Shown: positions 1-6,795 of the stretch, one piece after another
Layout: every line of letters begins with the position of its first letter
Numbering within the stretch: the first letter of the stretch is position 1
Virus record (IMG/VR): IMGVR_UViG_3300044646_001858
Span: 1 to 26,405 of that record
DNA: 26,405 nt
Direction: 5' to 3' (one strand)
From: a virus
Notes under the pieces: model-generated
Databases searched by the model: none
Seen by the model: the letters and a program-made list of their open reading frames with translations, nothing else
What the model was told of the DNA's origin: nothing
Made by a program: the position numbers and the translations under genes

Positions 1-176
1 TCACTCCGCTTCACCCACCCCGCCCAGGTCCAGGTCTTGCGGTTGCCAGCAGATGCGGGGGTGCGGGACAAGTAGGCACTGTCACTACTATTGAATCTGA
101 GACTCCTAGAAATCCCAGTAGCAGCCGCTGCTGCAGCCGAACTAAGTAATAACTGCCGACCCGAAACTATGCTCAT
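1..176 (-). CDS. Tail/fibre-type protein, N-terminal fragment (runs off the left edge)
   Basis: This open frame begins with ATG at 176-174 and stays open to the window edge, giving about 58 residues. Its start overlaps the TGA stop of the upstream fibre gene as ATGA, which is typical of translationally coupled phage genes and supports the start. After an Ala-rich stretch (residues 12-19) comes SLRFNSSDSAYLSRTP followed by a Trp-rich segment (TWTWAGWVKRS). That pattern is familiar from the N-terminal edge of LamG/concanavalin-like lectin domains in phage tail proteins. The role is therefore probably carbohydrate or receptor binding in the tail, but this is inference because most of the protein lies outside the window. 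Confidence 0.75.
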   Translation of the reverse strand, partial: MSIVSGRQLLLSSAAAAAATGISRSLRFNSSDSAYLSRTPASAGNRKTWTWAGWVKRS

Positions 177-1156
177 GAAACAGTACCCGAACCGTAATTC
201 AGATTGCTAACAAGGTTAATACGATTAGGGTTCACGACATAATATGCCAGCATATCTATACCGCTAGCCGTCGTCGTAAGTGTTGGCGCTGTATTAGATA
301 CAAAACTCCAAGCACCGCTGTAAGTCAGCAGACGGCTGCCCACGCTGTCTTGACGGAAAATAAGGGCGCCGCACTGGCCGCCGCTAGCATTCGTCGGAGA
401 AGCTAAGGTCGAAGTCGAAGCCGTTAAAACGACTTCAAAGTTATCGCGGGCGCCAAAATTTAAAATAATAACGCCAGATCCCTGAATGGTACCGCTAGGA
501 ACACCAAAAGTCTGCGATTGAGCGACGACAGGACCCGAAATGGGGCCGCCGGTTTTATCGTATTTTCCGCCAACAGCACTTAAAGCTGCGTTGCCGCTGG
601 CTAAAGCAGCAGTTGCAACTGTATTGGCAGCACTAGCAGAAGCAGAAGCTGATGCAGCTGCAGAAATACCTGCATTACCGCTTGCAAGAGCGGTTGCAGC
701 ATTTACAAGTGCGGCATTTCCACTTGCAAGAGCGGTAAGGCCAGTCGAAATACCTGCGTTACCGCTGGCAAGAGCGGTTAAACCGGTGGAGATACCCGCG
801 TTACCACTAGCTAAAGCCGTTAAACCAGTAGAAATACCGGCATTACCGCTCGATAAAGCGGTGGCTGCATTAACAAGAGCTGCGTTGCCGCTGGCTAAAG
901 CTCCGGCCCCAACCACGAGGGCCGCATTACCGCTGGCAAGCGCAGTTAAACCGGTCGAAATACCTGCGTTACCGCTGGCAAGAGCAGTCGCGGCATTTGT
1001 AATCCCTAAATTACCGCTTGAAAGAGCATTTTGTGCAACTACAAGCGCAGCGTTACCACTAGCTTGCGCAGTATTATCTTGACCCGGTACAAGATCACCA
1101 GGAGGAAGTTGCGATGTAACACCGCTGATTAAAACTAATGCGTTGCGGACAACCAT
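173..1156 (-). CDS. Tail fibre protein with 14-residue Ala/Ser/Gly/Asn repeats
   Basis: This 327-residue protein has a short head (about residues 1-30), a long repeat region (about 31-200) built on a 14-residue period around ASGNA and ISTGLTAL, and a beta-rich C-terminal domain (about 205-327). The C-terminal domain resembles the end domains of phage fibres that carry a VLTAS...GGQCGALIFRQD...GSRLLTYSGAW pattern. The repeats suggest a fibrous trimeric shaft and the C-terminal domain a tip or chaperone-like region; this is inference from composition. The start ATG at 1156 has AGGAGG about 9 bases upstream. The gene is followed by an ATGA overlap into the next tail gene. An open frame antisense to the repeats is a composition artefact. 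Confidence 0.8.
   Translation of the reverse strand: MVVRNALVLISGVTSQLPPGDLVPGQDNTAQASGNAALVVAQNALSSGNLGITNAATALASGNAGISTGLTALASGNAALVVGAGALASGNAALVNAATALSSGNAGISTGLTALASGNAGISTGLTALASGNAGISTGLTALASGNAALVNAATALASGNAGISAAASASASASAANTVATAALASGNAALSAVGGKYDKTGGPISGPVVAQSQTFGVPSGTIQGSGVIILNFGARDNFEVVLTASTSTLASPTNASGGQCGALIFRQDSVGSRLLTYSGAWSFVSNTAPTLTTTASGIDMLAYYVVNPNRINLVSNLNYGSGTVS
590..1060. repeat. Degenerate 42-bp tandem repeats coding the fibre shaft
   Basis: The shaft-coding part of the fibre gene consists of about ten degenerate 42-bp units (14 codons), each carrying a version of ASGNA. Synonymous differences between units are frequent, so these are old or actively diversified repeats rather than a recent exact expansion. 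Such arrays can change length by recombination and so alter fibre length. Confidence 0.75.
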
Positions 1157-1185
1157 TTGGAACCTCCTCTAGTTAAATAATAGCG

Positions 1186-1695
1186 TCAATCGTACAGAAC
1201 GATTTCGGGTTGAATTTCAATATTGAACTCAGTAAGGCTGACAGCCTGACCGACAGGAACAAAGGCTTGATATTGATTATATCCCGAGTTACTGACTGTG
1301 CCCGACGACGAGCTATAAGGAACAATTTGACCAGAATATTTAGAAAGATAATATTGAGTACCGGGAACCAACACGCCAGAAGCAGTGATGTTTGCGCTGC
1401 TTAAAACAACCACGCCGTCGGTAGAAACGGAGACTGTTCCGCCTTGCGCAGCAGCTTCCGTAGTGGCACCGATTACTGCATAGTTTGCAGGAGCCAATCC
1501 ACTGAGAGCAGTGGCTTTAACAACGTAAGTTCCACTAACCCGAACAAAACTTCCTTGAGCGAGAGCTTCACCTGCCGTAAAAGATACGGTCGATGTCGGA
1601 TCAGTTGTTACTCCCGCACCATTAACGAGCCAAACAGTCGTTCCGCCCGAATTAAATGAGGTATATTTTCTGTTAAAAATCGCCCGATCTGTCAT
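1186..1695 (-). CDS. Virion decoration/tail-associated beta protein (paralogue A)
   Basis: This 169-residue protein is rich in Ser, Thr, Gly and Val and has no predicted helices or membrane segments. It shares an ordered pattern with the next gene upstream (1749-2144): AGEAL...G.FV near residue 42, a VYKA/VVKA-like strand, a GT.YYL block near residue 115, and an acidic EFNIEIQPEI-type ending. The two therefore look like diverged copies of one beta-sandwich or decoration-type domain. A role on the capsid or tail surface is inferred from the neighbouring fibre genes. The exact structure decorated is not identifiable. Confidence 0.7.
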   Translation of the reverse strand: MTDRAIFNRKYTSFNSGGTTVWLVNGAGVTTDPTSTVSFTAGEALAQGSFVRVSGTYVVKATALSGLAPANYAVIGATTEAAAQGGTVSVSTDGVVVLSSANITASGVLVPGTQYYLSKYSGQIVPYSSSSGTVSNSGYNQYQAFVPVGQAVSLTEFNIEIQPEIVLYD

Positions 1696-1748
1696 TTAGA
1701 GGCGATAGCGAATATCTCACCCTATTTTAACACCCGACTCCTATTTAA

Positions 1749-2144
1749 TCAGAGTAAACCAGATGTAGTTACAAAAATAGGGCGCTCGATCTCAATATCC
1801 AAACTGGTGGAGTTTAAAGCTGTACCTATAGAGCTTAAAAAAGCTCCGTTACTAAACCCGTCAACAACAGTGGTCGCCCACGCGGAATAACCGCTCGCAA
1901 GTGTGCCTGATGTTGTGCCTAAATAATACGTTTCCCCTGTAGTTAAACCTGTAAAGTCTGAAATAATATCGTCTGTTTGCACACGAATTTGACTATTTAC
2001 AGATCCTGAATTAAGGGCAATACCTGTGCTGTACGAAGTGTTGGGATCTAAAGCAGAAGCTTTATAAACTAGGCCCCCGCTAGTTACAACAACAGGATTT
2101 AACCGATCAATCGGTTCTCCAGCTAAGAAGGTAACGAGGGCCAT
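1749..2144 (-). CDS. Virion decoration/tail-associated beta protein (paralogue B)
   Basis: This 131-residue beta-rich protein begins MALVTFLAGEPIDRLNPVVV and contains GLVYKASAL, GETYYLG and an ending LDIEIERPI. These blocks fall in the same order as in the 169-residue neighbour, which looks like a longer paralogue. The AGEP..RLNPV opening resembles small phage surface proteins that cover capsids or baseplates. No catalytic motif is visible. Function beyond 'structural' is inference from fold type and position. Confidence 0.7.
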   Translation of the reverse strand: MALVTFLAGEPIDRLNPVVVTSGGLVYKASALDPNTSYSTGIALNSGSVNSQIRVQTDDIISDFTGLTTGETYYLGTTSGTLASGYSAWATTVVDGFSNGAFLSSIGTALNSTSLDIEIERPIFVTTSGLL

Positions 2145-2167
2145 GTTAAAAAGAGTCTTCTATAAGT

Positions 2168-2293
2168 TTACTTACCCTGACCCCTCATTAATTTGCGACC
2201 ATGTGAAGGTTTGCTATTCATTCCAGAGCCTTGTTTGGTTTTTTTAGGCTTAGATTCAATTTTCTGAGTGACAGATGATTTGGGTTTGACCAT
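2168..2293 (-). CDS. Small basic protein (41 aa)
   Basis: ATG at 2293-2291 opens a 41-residue frame with about a dozen Lys/Arg residues and almost no acidic ones; it ends MRGQGK. It fills most of the 215-bp gap between two virion genes on the same strand, so it is likely a real member of the operon. The start sits in the TTAATCATG context seen at three other minus-strand genes here, without a clear Shine-Dalgarno site. A nucleic-acid-binding or minor virion role is possible but cannot be shown. Confidence 0.55.
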   Translation of the reverse strand: MVKPKSSVTQKIESKPKKTKQGSGMNSKPSHGRKLMRGQGK

Positions 2294-2359
2294 GATTAAA
2301 AAGTAACGTGATCAGATTAGTGCAATGAGAGAGACTGTCAAGTAGTAAAAACAGCAGAA

Positions 2360-3256
2360 TTATACAGTAATCCAAGTTGAACCATTCCAGACCTTTAAGA
2401 CGCTGACAGATGAATCTAACCAACCGGCACCCTCGACAGAAGGAGATGGAGCGGTTGAACTGTAAGCAAAAGATCGCGAAGGGCCGGTTTCATACCAGCC
2501 GCTTGTTGTCGCGTCGTAAATAAATAGAGATCCTAATAAATTATTAAACCAAAGTTGTCCGTCTCTGGGTGGGGAATTTAAACCGGCGCCAGAAGGTGGA
2601 ACTTCACCTTTAACTGCAAATGCTTCTGCGTTTGTTTGATACCACTCGGGGTAGGCTGTGCCATTTCCACTCGCATAAACAAAGAGACGTCCTTCGGTTG
2701 TATCAAACCAGAGGCTGCCATTGCCGTATCCGGGCGCCGGATTTCCGGAGACAGTTATTGGTGTATCGCGCCCACTAATCGCTACATTTGACCCGTTGTA
2801 AGTAACCGTTGTACTACCTTCTCCGTAAGCGCCTAAATTAAACTTAGTGCCGCCGTCAGAAAGATATAAACCAGAACCAGCGGTAAACGCGACACCCGAT
2901 GTAGAAAGGACAGTGGCGTTAATAAACGCATATCGTCCACTATAAGTTACGTAAATACCTGATCCGCCTTCGACGGCGGCGTTAACAACCGTAAACGCTC
3001 CGCTTGTGGTGGTGTATATGCCAGAGCCTGCGATAACAGCGCCGCCCGAGTTAACACCACTCAGTGTCCAGTTAAGGTCCTCAATGACCTGGACCAATCC
3101 CTCAAAATTGGCGGCATATCCCGAGGGGTCGATGGTGAAAGATGCTGTTCCCACGCCGCTAATTGTGTAAATACATTCAACGAGGGCATCGACTGCCCCC
3201 CGAAAATTGGGAGTGTGAAGACTATGACGAGATGGGTAGTGACCGCACGCGGACAT
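2360..3256 (-). CDS. Tail structural protein with repeated beta modules
   Basis: This 298-residue protein begins with a possible alpha/beta head, then has three or four units of about 30 residues that carry GSGIY.T.SG.F..(I/V)NA (about residues 70-145). The C-terminal half contains three WF/WL-type modules: GSLWFDTTEGRLFVYASGN, then DGQLWFNNLLGSLFIYD, then a shorter copy ending VLKVWNGSTWITV. These last modules are common in phage fibres and baseplate-attached proteins. It is followed by the small basic gene and the decoration-like pair. Receptor-proximal tail protein is the best guess. Confidence 0.7.
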   Translation of the reverse strand: MSACGHYPSRHSLHTPNFRGAVDALVECIYTISGVGTASFTIDPSGYAANFEGLVQVIEDLNWTLSGVNSGGAVIAGSGIYTTTSGAFTVVNAAVEGGSGIYVTYSGRYAFINATVLSTSGVAFTAGSGLYLSDGGTKFNLGAYGEGSTTVTYNGSNVAISGRDTPITVSGNPAPGYGNGSLWFDTTEGRLFVYASGNGTAYPEWYQTNAEAFAVKGEVPPSGAGLNSPPRDGQLWFNNLLGSLFIYDATTSGWYETGPSRSFAYSSTAPSPSVEGAGWLDSSVSVLKVWNGSTWITV

Positions 3257-3273
3257 TAGTTTTCTTAAAAATA

Positions 3274-3636
3274 CTACCCTCCAACGTAAAGTCTAGCGCA
3301 CTCGGTTCTTTTTTCTTTGTTCAACTTAGCTGAAACCCTTTTTACAAAACTGACATTGCAGCCCAGATTTTTAGAGACCGTGTTGCAGCTGTGTCCCGCA
3401 TTCAACTGAGCGATAACTTCTTTACCTAGGAATGTCGAGAGTGCCCGTTGTTCGATACGTTTACGAATTTCAGCGTACTGACCGGCAGAAGCAAAGCTTT
3501 TTATAATCTGCTGAACCCGTTGCTTCGAAATATTGAATTTTTTACCTATTTCAGCGTAGCTCTTTCCCTCCATCAAATAATCGTAAATATCCGCAAAACG
3601 CTGTTTAGCTTCCGGCGAAGGACAAAGACGACCCAT
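3274..3636 (-). CDS. DNA-binding protein with sigma region 4-like helix-turn-helix
   Basis: This 120-residue protein has a clear helix-turn-helix at about residues 22-48: MEGKSYAEIGKKFNISKQ, then RVQQI. The pattern matches the HTH of sigma-factor region 4 and of LuxR/Trp-repressor-type proteins. A second, weaker HTH lies at about 78-105 (AGHSCNTVSKNLGCNVSFVK). It sits just inside the control region as the second gene of the leftward unit, a sensible place for a regulator of the fibre genes. No other sigma domain is present, so it is not a full sigma factor. The direction of control is unknown. Confidence 0.65.
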   Translation of the reverse strand: MGRLCPSPEAKQRFADIYDYLMEGKSYAEIGKKFNISKQRVQQIIKSFASAGQYAEIRKRIEQRALSTFLGKEVIAQLNAGHSCNTVSKNLGCNVSFVKRVSAKLNKEKRTECARLYVGG

Positions 3637-3660
3637 AATCAGCTTGAAACTGAGTCGACC

Positions 3661-3825
3661 TTACCCAGCATCTACTTTGGTGTCAACCTCACGATGCTGA
3701 TAAAACTCTTCAGCTATACGCCAAGCTGGGATATTTAACTTCATAGCCCTGCGGCGACACTCCGCCCAGAACTCCTCATCAGACAGGTCTATAGCTGCAC
3801 TTGGTTTTAAGCTTGCTGTAGGCAT
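3661..3825 (-). CDS. Small helical protein at the head of the leftward unit (54 aa)
   Basis: ATG at 3825-3823 opens a 54-residue frame; the sequence AAGGA lies about 8 bases upstream. The translation contains LSDEEFWAECRRRAMKLN and AWRIAEEFYQHREV, both good amphipathic helices, and it has balanced charge. It ends 24 bases before the HTH gene on the same strand, so the two are probably co-transcribed from the control region. No family is recognised; a small DNA-binding partner or regulator is possible. Confidence 0.6.
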   Translation of the reverse strand: MPTASLKPSAAIDLSDEEFWAECRRRAMKLNIPAWRIAEEFYQHREVDTKVDAG

Positions 3826-3886
3826 GACCCATCCTTAGAAGATGTTGTTCGTATATTACCAGATATTCCAGAAAAAGCGTAGTTTT

Positions 3887-3914
3887 GTACTGCTTGCCCT
3901 ATAGTCGACAGTAC
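3887..3914. promoter_or_regulatory. Inverted repeat GTACTG/CAGTAC, operator-like
   Basis: GTACTG at 3887-3892 is mirrored by CAGTAC at 3909-3914 with 16 bases between them. The spacer read on the minus strand contains CGACTATAGGGC. The element lies 62 bases upstream of the first leftward gene, a suitable place for an operator or promoter. No consensus -35/-10 pair overlaps it clearly. Confidence 0.35.
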
Positions 3915-3978
3915 GCAGGTTGCCACGGCTGCAAAAACCAAAACACCGTGTTCCAAAACTATCTCCAGAAGCTCGTTT

Positions 3979-4114
3979 ACTTAACGTAAATTTCGTTTTA
4001 AATCGTGCTTAGTTATATATTTTAAAATTATATTATAAGTAGTATGCTCTAACGTAAATTTCGCTGCAGTTAAATACTGTAAAACTTGCCGGTCAGGCGA
4101 AATTTACGTTAAGT
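3979..4114. promoter_or_regulatory. Three-copy TAACGTAAATTTCG repeat around an AT-rich core
   Basis: The 14-mer TAACGTAAATTTCG occurs at 3982-3995 and 4050-4063 on the plus strand and at 4098-4111 inverted. The outer copies extend to a shared 17-mer (ACTTAACGTAAATTTCG, 3979-3995 and the complement of 4098-4114). Between copies 1 and 2 is a nearly pure A/T stretch (about 4010-4037). Copies 2 and 3 can form a stem with a 34-base loop. Spaced exact sites beside a melting-prone core fit either iterons of a replication origin or operators of the early promoter. The sequence cannot decide between these. Confidence 0.6.
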
Positions 4115-4211
4115 AATCTAATGATTGAGGAGAAAATCAAAAAAGGGAGCACGAACGGCTAAGCTACCTACATGGTGCGCTGTGTGCGTTCCGTGCGTTG
4201 TGTGAACCTAA

Positions 4212-4898
4212 ATGAGTACATCCGTATTCCTAACCCAGTACCTCGGGATCCTTGAACCCGTCCTTTCAGAGCCTCCAGGAGGCATTCCGGACGAAACACG
4301 AGAGCTAGGCAACTTCGAGTTGGCCGTCTACGGGCAGACCGGTGTCCTTCGCTGCCAGTGCGGGCGCCAGGACCCGATAGCCCTTCGGATGCGCGACGTG
4401 GCCCACGCTGCTCCGATTCGCGGCCTGATGGCCTGTCCTGCCTGCGTTGCCGAATCCCGCACCAACCCTGGTCGTTCGAAGCTGATCCAGGCTTGGTTCC
4501 GGCGCCGCAAACTGGCGATAAACCCTGATCAGCACTTATATCTTCCTGAGTCCTTGCACCGCCTGGTCGACGACGAGGAGATCATGCGCCCGCGTCGCTA
4601 CATATATAAGGTGTTTTTTGATTGCGACTTGACTACGGAAGATAAAGTTCTGTGTTCGTGCGGGGATCAATCCTGTTTAAATCCTTATCACATGATGATC
4701 GGTAAAAGTCCTGCGCGTAAAATGACACCAGAAATGCTGGAGGCTGTACAAGCATGGCTAAAGAACGGCAAAACGACCAAATCGGTGGTGGAATTGCTCA
4801 AAATAAAATTTCAAAAGTCGTTTTCTATTCGGACTATACAATTGCTAAAAAAAGAGTTTCAGCAATCAGGCTTTACGAAGAGCTCGTTCAGCTGTTAG
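4212..4898 (+). CDS. Zinc-binding HNH-like protein with C-terminal HTH
   Basis: This 228-residue protein has an N-terminal cysteine set (C48, C50, C75, C78) that looks like a zinc ribbon. A second cluster, CSCGDQSCLNPYH (C148, C150, C155, H160), resembles the zinc-binding end of HNH endonucleases, where C..NP.H(L) is common. Residues 170-220 form a possible HTH. A complete HNH catalytic histidine pair is not visible, so a DNA-binding role is as likely as nuclease activity. The first 400 bases are visibly richer in G+C than the rest of the gene and its neighbours. There is no Shine-Dalgarno site at the ATG, so the start is uncertain. Its last 145 bases overlap the next gene. Confidence 0.65.
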   Translation: MSTSVFLTQYLGILEPVLSEPPGGIPDETRELGNFELAVYGQTGVLRCQCGRQDPIALRMRDVAHAAPIRGLMACPACVAESRTNPGRSKLIQAWFRRRKLAINPDQHLYLPESLHRLVDDEEIMRPRRYIYKVFFDCDLTTEDKVLCSCGDQSCLNPYHMMIGKSPARKMTPEMLEAVQAWLKNGKTTKSVVELLKIKFQKSFSIRTIQLLKKEFQQSGFTKSSFSC

Positions 4899-5086
4899 TA
4901 TTTCGCCAACCTCTTTCCACGAAAGAGATACGCAGTGAGTTGTATTCACCTAAGGACAACTTACTGAGGGCTTTAAAATCCCTAGTACAACTTGATTTGG
5001 TACGAAAAATCTCTTTCGAAACGCATACGCTGTATGTGCTAAATGGAGAGTACAATTCGTTAATTAAAACTACACTTGGATTATGA
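4754..5086 (+). CDS. Small winged-helix DNA-binding protein
   Basis: This 110-residue frame carries a good winged-helix pattern from about residue 34: two helices around LYEELVQLLVFRQ, then LSTKEIRSEL, then NLLRALKSLVQLDLVRKIS and a short wing strand. ATG at 4754 is preceded by GGAGG with 11-base spacing. That start implies a 145-base overlap with the preceding gene in another frame. The first 33 residues look non-domain, so a non-standard start near 4850 cannot be excluded, though I see no ATG, GTG or TTG there. The last bases overlap the next gene as ATGA. Probably an early regulator. Confidence 0.6.
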   Translation: MAKERQNDQIGGGIAQNKISKVVFYSDYTIAKKRVSAIRLYEELVQLLVFRQPLSTKEIRSELYSPKDNLLRALKSLVQLDLVRKISFETHTLYVLNGEYNSLIKTTLGL

Positions 5087-5514
5087 ACACAGAACTCGAT
5101 AAGAAGCCCTTTCGGTGGGATGACGAATACGTTATTGAAAATCTTCCTACATGGATTTACACAGATAATGATCAACCACGCTCGATAAACGAGTGCAGGG
5201 CCAAGATCTCCTCTGTCGAATACACAATCGAAGACATCGACTTACAGATTCAGATACGAGATCTGGAATTAAAAACAGGTAACAGTCGTCATCAGTCCTC
5301 TTTCGATTTCGATAAGTGGAAAACTCAAGCGTTGCGAGCTAGGCAGACACATCTGTATCTTCTGAACGCTTATAAATACTGGTTGATCCTTAACGAAAAA
5401 GAACCGGATCCTAAGTATTTAGATAAAAAACTGAATCAGATCATTAAACTGCTAATAGAGGAGCCTGCTGATTTTGAACAACAACTCGCAGCACTCTACG
5501 ATTTGCCTGCGTAA
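5083..5514 (+). CDS. Hypothetical helical protein
   Basis: This 143-residue protein starts in an ATGA overlap with the previous stop and is mostly helical, with a likely coiled-coil between about residues 36 and 60 (CRAKISSVEYTIEDIDLQIQ). It has many charged residues, no membrane segment and no Cys cluster. I do not recognise a family. Its place in a tightly overlapping rightward cassette with DNA-binding proteins suggests an early-expressed accessory or takeover protein; that is inference. Confidence 0.6.
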   Translation: MNTELDKKPFRWDDEYVIENLPTWIYTDNDQPRSINECRAKISSVEYTIEDIDLQIQIRDLELKTGNSRHQSSFDFDKWKTQALRARQTHLYLLNAYKYWLILNEKEPDPKYLDKKLNQIIKLLIEEPADFEQQLAALYDLPA

Positions 5515-5923
5515 CAGGAATCACATAAAAACCGATACGGTTTGCGAGGAGTGCCTGAAAACAATAAATAATTTTGCCTGCGAACCACAGCTGCAGGACG
5601 TTGAGCCCGAACTCCGGGCTCTTTTTACGCAGCTAACTGCTCAAAACCGAGACCTATATACGTGTTGGAAAAGCTCTTACAAAACAATTACGGTTCTTGG
5701 TAAACGCCTGAATATAGAGAACGTCTACTACAACTTTTATAAGGGTGACATCGGAAACTTTGCTTTAAAACGAATTTGCGGAACAATTGGGTGTGTAAAT
5801 CCAGCTCACCACAAATCACGCTTTGAGGCTGAAACAATCAAAAAGAAAGTGCAAAGTGGATTTAACAGAAAATTAAAAAACATGAGTGAGCTATCCACAG
5901 CGGAATGGCTACGCCAACCTTAG
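5474..5923 (+). CDS. HNH-like zinc-binding protein
   Basis: This 149-residue frame begins at TTG 5474, with GAGGAG about 10 bases upstream, and overlaps the previous gene by 41 bases. It has a CEEC pair (C24, C27) and a second cluster CGTIGCVNPAHH (C102, C107, H112, H113). The CG...C(V/L)NP.H core is the same as in the 228-residue protein at the start of this cassette, so the two share a zinc-binding module. The C-terminus is basic. The family resemblance is to phage HNH-type zinc proteins; nuclease activity is unproven because no full His-Asn-His triad is clear. Confidence 0.6.
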   Translation: MNNNSQHSTICLRNRNHIKTDTVCEECLKTINNFACEPQLQDVEPELRALFTQLTAQNRDLYTCWKSSYKTITVLGKRLNIENVYYNFYKGDIGNFALKRICGTIGCVNPAHHKSRFEAETIKKKVQSGFNRKLKNMSELSTAEWLRQP

Positions 5924-5932
5924 ACTTCTGTC

Positions 5933-6049
5933 ACTGGCTTTCGTAAGAAAGGCCGAAAGTCAGTATATTGGGGTACGCTCGGTTTTAGCCTTTTCCCGAG
6001 TGTGGCAACTGAACTCCATTGCCCGGCGCCGGGGGATGGGGCAGCCCCA
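5933..6049. other. Chain of four hairpins in a 139-bp gap
   Basis: Four consecutive inverted repeats fill the gap. They are ACTGGCTTTCG/CGAAAGTCAGT (5933-5964, one G-T pair), ACGCTCGG/CCGAGTGT (5975-6003, one G-T pair), the 12-bp palindrome CCCGGCGCCGGG (6022-6033) and TGGGG-CAG-CCCCA (6037-6049). None is followed by a T-run, so these are not standard terminators. They could be a structured leader for the next gene, an RNase processing site or a protein-binding region. Confidence 0.55.
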
Positions 6050-6062
6050 AATTACTTAAATT

Positions 6063-6386
6063 ATGGAAATTGAATCCCGAGAACTCCTGAGTCTGCTGCA
6101 AAGCATCGATGTATCGCTGCAGATTTTGGCGCAAAACAAAACAAAAGCAGCAAAAACTGTATTTGTGTCAAAGAAAGTGATCGCCTCTCGCTTAGGCGTG
6201 CCTCCTGTAACAATCGACAAGCTGATCTACCAAGGAATTACATCAGGTGGTAAATCCGGCCTTGTTGAACTGCGCCATTACTGTAAGCTAGATCCGACAG
6301 AACAAAATACTTCTAACTTTCTGTTCGATCCCGTGCAAATAACCACGGACGCTTGGGCTTCTTTCACTAACTACGACAATGTTTAA
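6063..6386 (+). CDS. Small HTH protein
   Basis: This 107-residue protein has an N-terminal helix (SRELLSLLQSIDVSLQILAQ) that could dimerise. An HTH follows at about residues 53-80 (SKKVIASRLGVPPVTIDKLI), followed by a short basic/Gly wing. The pattern resembles MerR/excisionase-type HTH proteins. It opens the second half of the rightward cassette after a hairpin-rich gap. Its stop overlaps the next start (ATGTTTAA). A regulator role is inferred. Confidence 0.55.
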   Translation: MEIESRELLSLLQSIDVSLQILAQNKTKAAKTVFVSKKVIASRLGVPPVTIDKLIYQGITSGGKSGLVELRHYCKLDPTEQNTSNFLFDPVQITTDAWASFTNYDNV

Positions 6387-6795
6387 TTCAAACAAAACAA
6401 AACAAGCATTTAAAAACGTCTTTGGATTCTCGGAAATTCAAAATCGCATCGCTTTAAACACGGTCAAGATGATCGTGGGCGATATGGTGACTTTGTACTC
6501 AGAGTTCAAGAAAAATGAAGGGTCCGGAGCTCTGTTTTTTATCCCTTCGAATCCGAAGTGTTCACGCTATGTGACAATCTCGGACATCCAAAAAGACATC
6601 ATTTTGTCTGAGGAGTTGATGGACAAACCTCTGACAGAATTTCTACGCAAATTGGGAAATATCGTCGAAAAACACGAAGACGAAGAGAAACCCATCGTGG
6701 TGCTGGTGACAGAGAGCGGTATGAGTATTCATATCGTTAATCCTGACGAAGTTTCTGACAACATTACGGATTATTTGACCGATGCCGCTAGCTAG
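6379..6795 (+). CDS. Hypothetical alpha/beta protein
   Basis: This 138-residue protein overlaps its neighbours at both ends (8 bases upstream, 14 downstream), which supports translation as part of the cassette. It has helices at the N-terminus and an IVVLVTE...SIHIVNPDE strand pair near residues 105-125, with an acidic linker (KHEDEEKP). No cysteine cluster, signal or transmembrane segment is seen. I do not recognise the family. Confidence 0.55.
   Translation: MFNSNKTKQAFKNVFGFSEIQNRIALNTVKMIVGDMVTLYSEFKKNEGSGALFFIPSNPKCSRYVTISDIQKDIILSEELMDKPLTEFLRKLGNIVEKHEDEEKPIVVLVTESGMSIHIVNPDEVSDNITDYLTDAAS

Larger units (their letters stand above)
3826..4211. other. Divergent control region between leftward and rightward units
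   Basis: These 386 bases have no credible gene on either strand. They separate the leftward genes starting at 3825 from the rightward cassette starting at 4212. They hold an inverted repeat (3887-3914), three copies of a 14-bp site (3979-4114) and an AT-rich core with several TATAAT-like hexamers (about 4010-4045). A 13-codon frame at 4122-4163 is too short to call. Promoters for both directions, and possibly a replication origin, are the likely content. Confidence 0.6.

Noticed and set aside
540-1082. Long plus-strand frame antisense to the fibre repeats (180 codons, Ala/Pro/Leu-rich).
   Set aside because: It mirrors the repeat periodicity of the fibre gene and has no independent domain or ribosome site.
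4122-4163. 13-codon frame before the early cassette.
   Set aside because: Too short and no ribosome site; at most a leader peptide.
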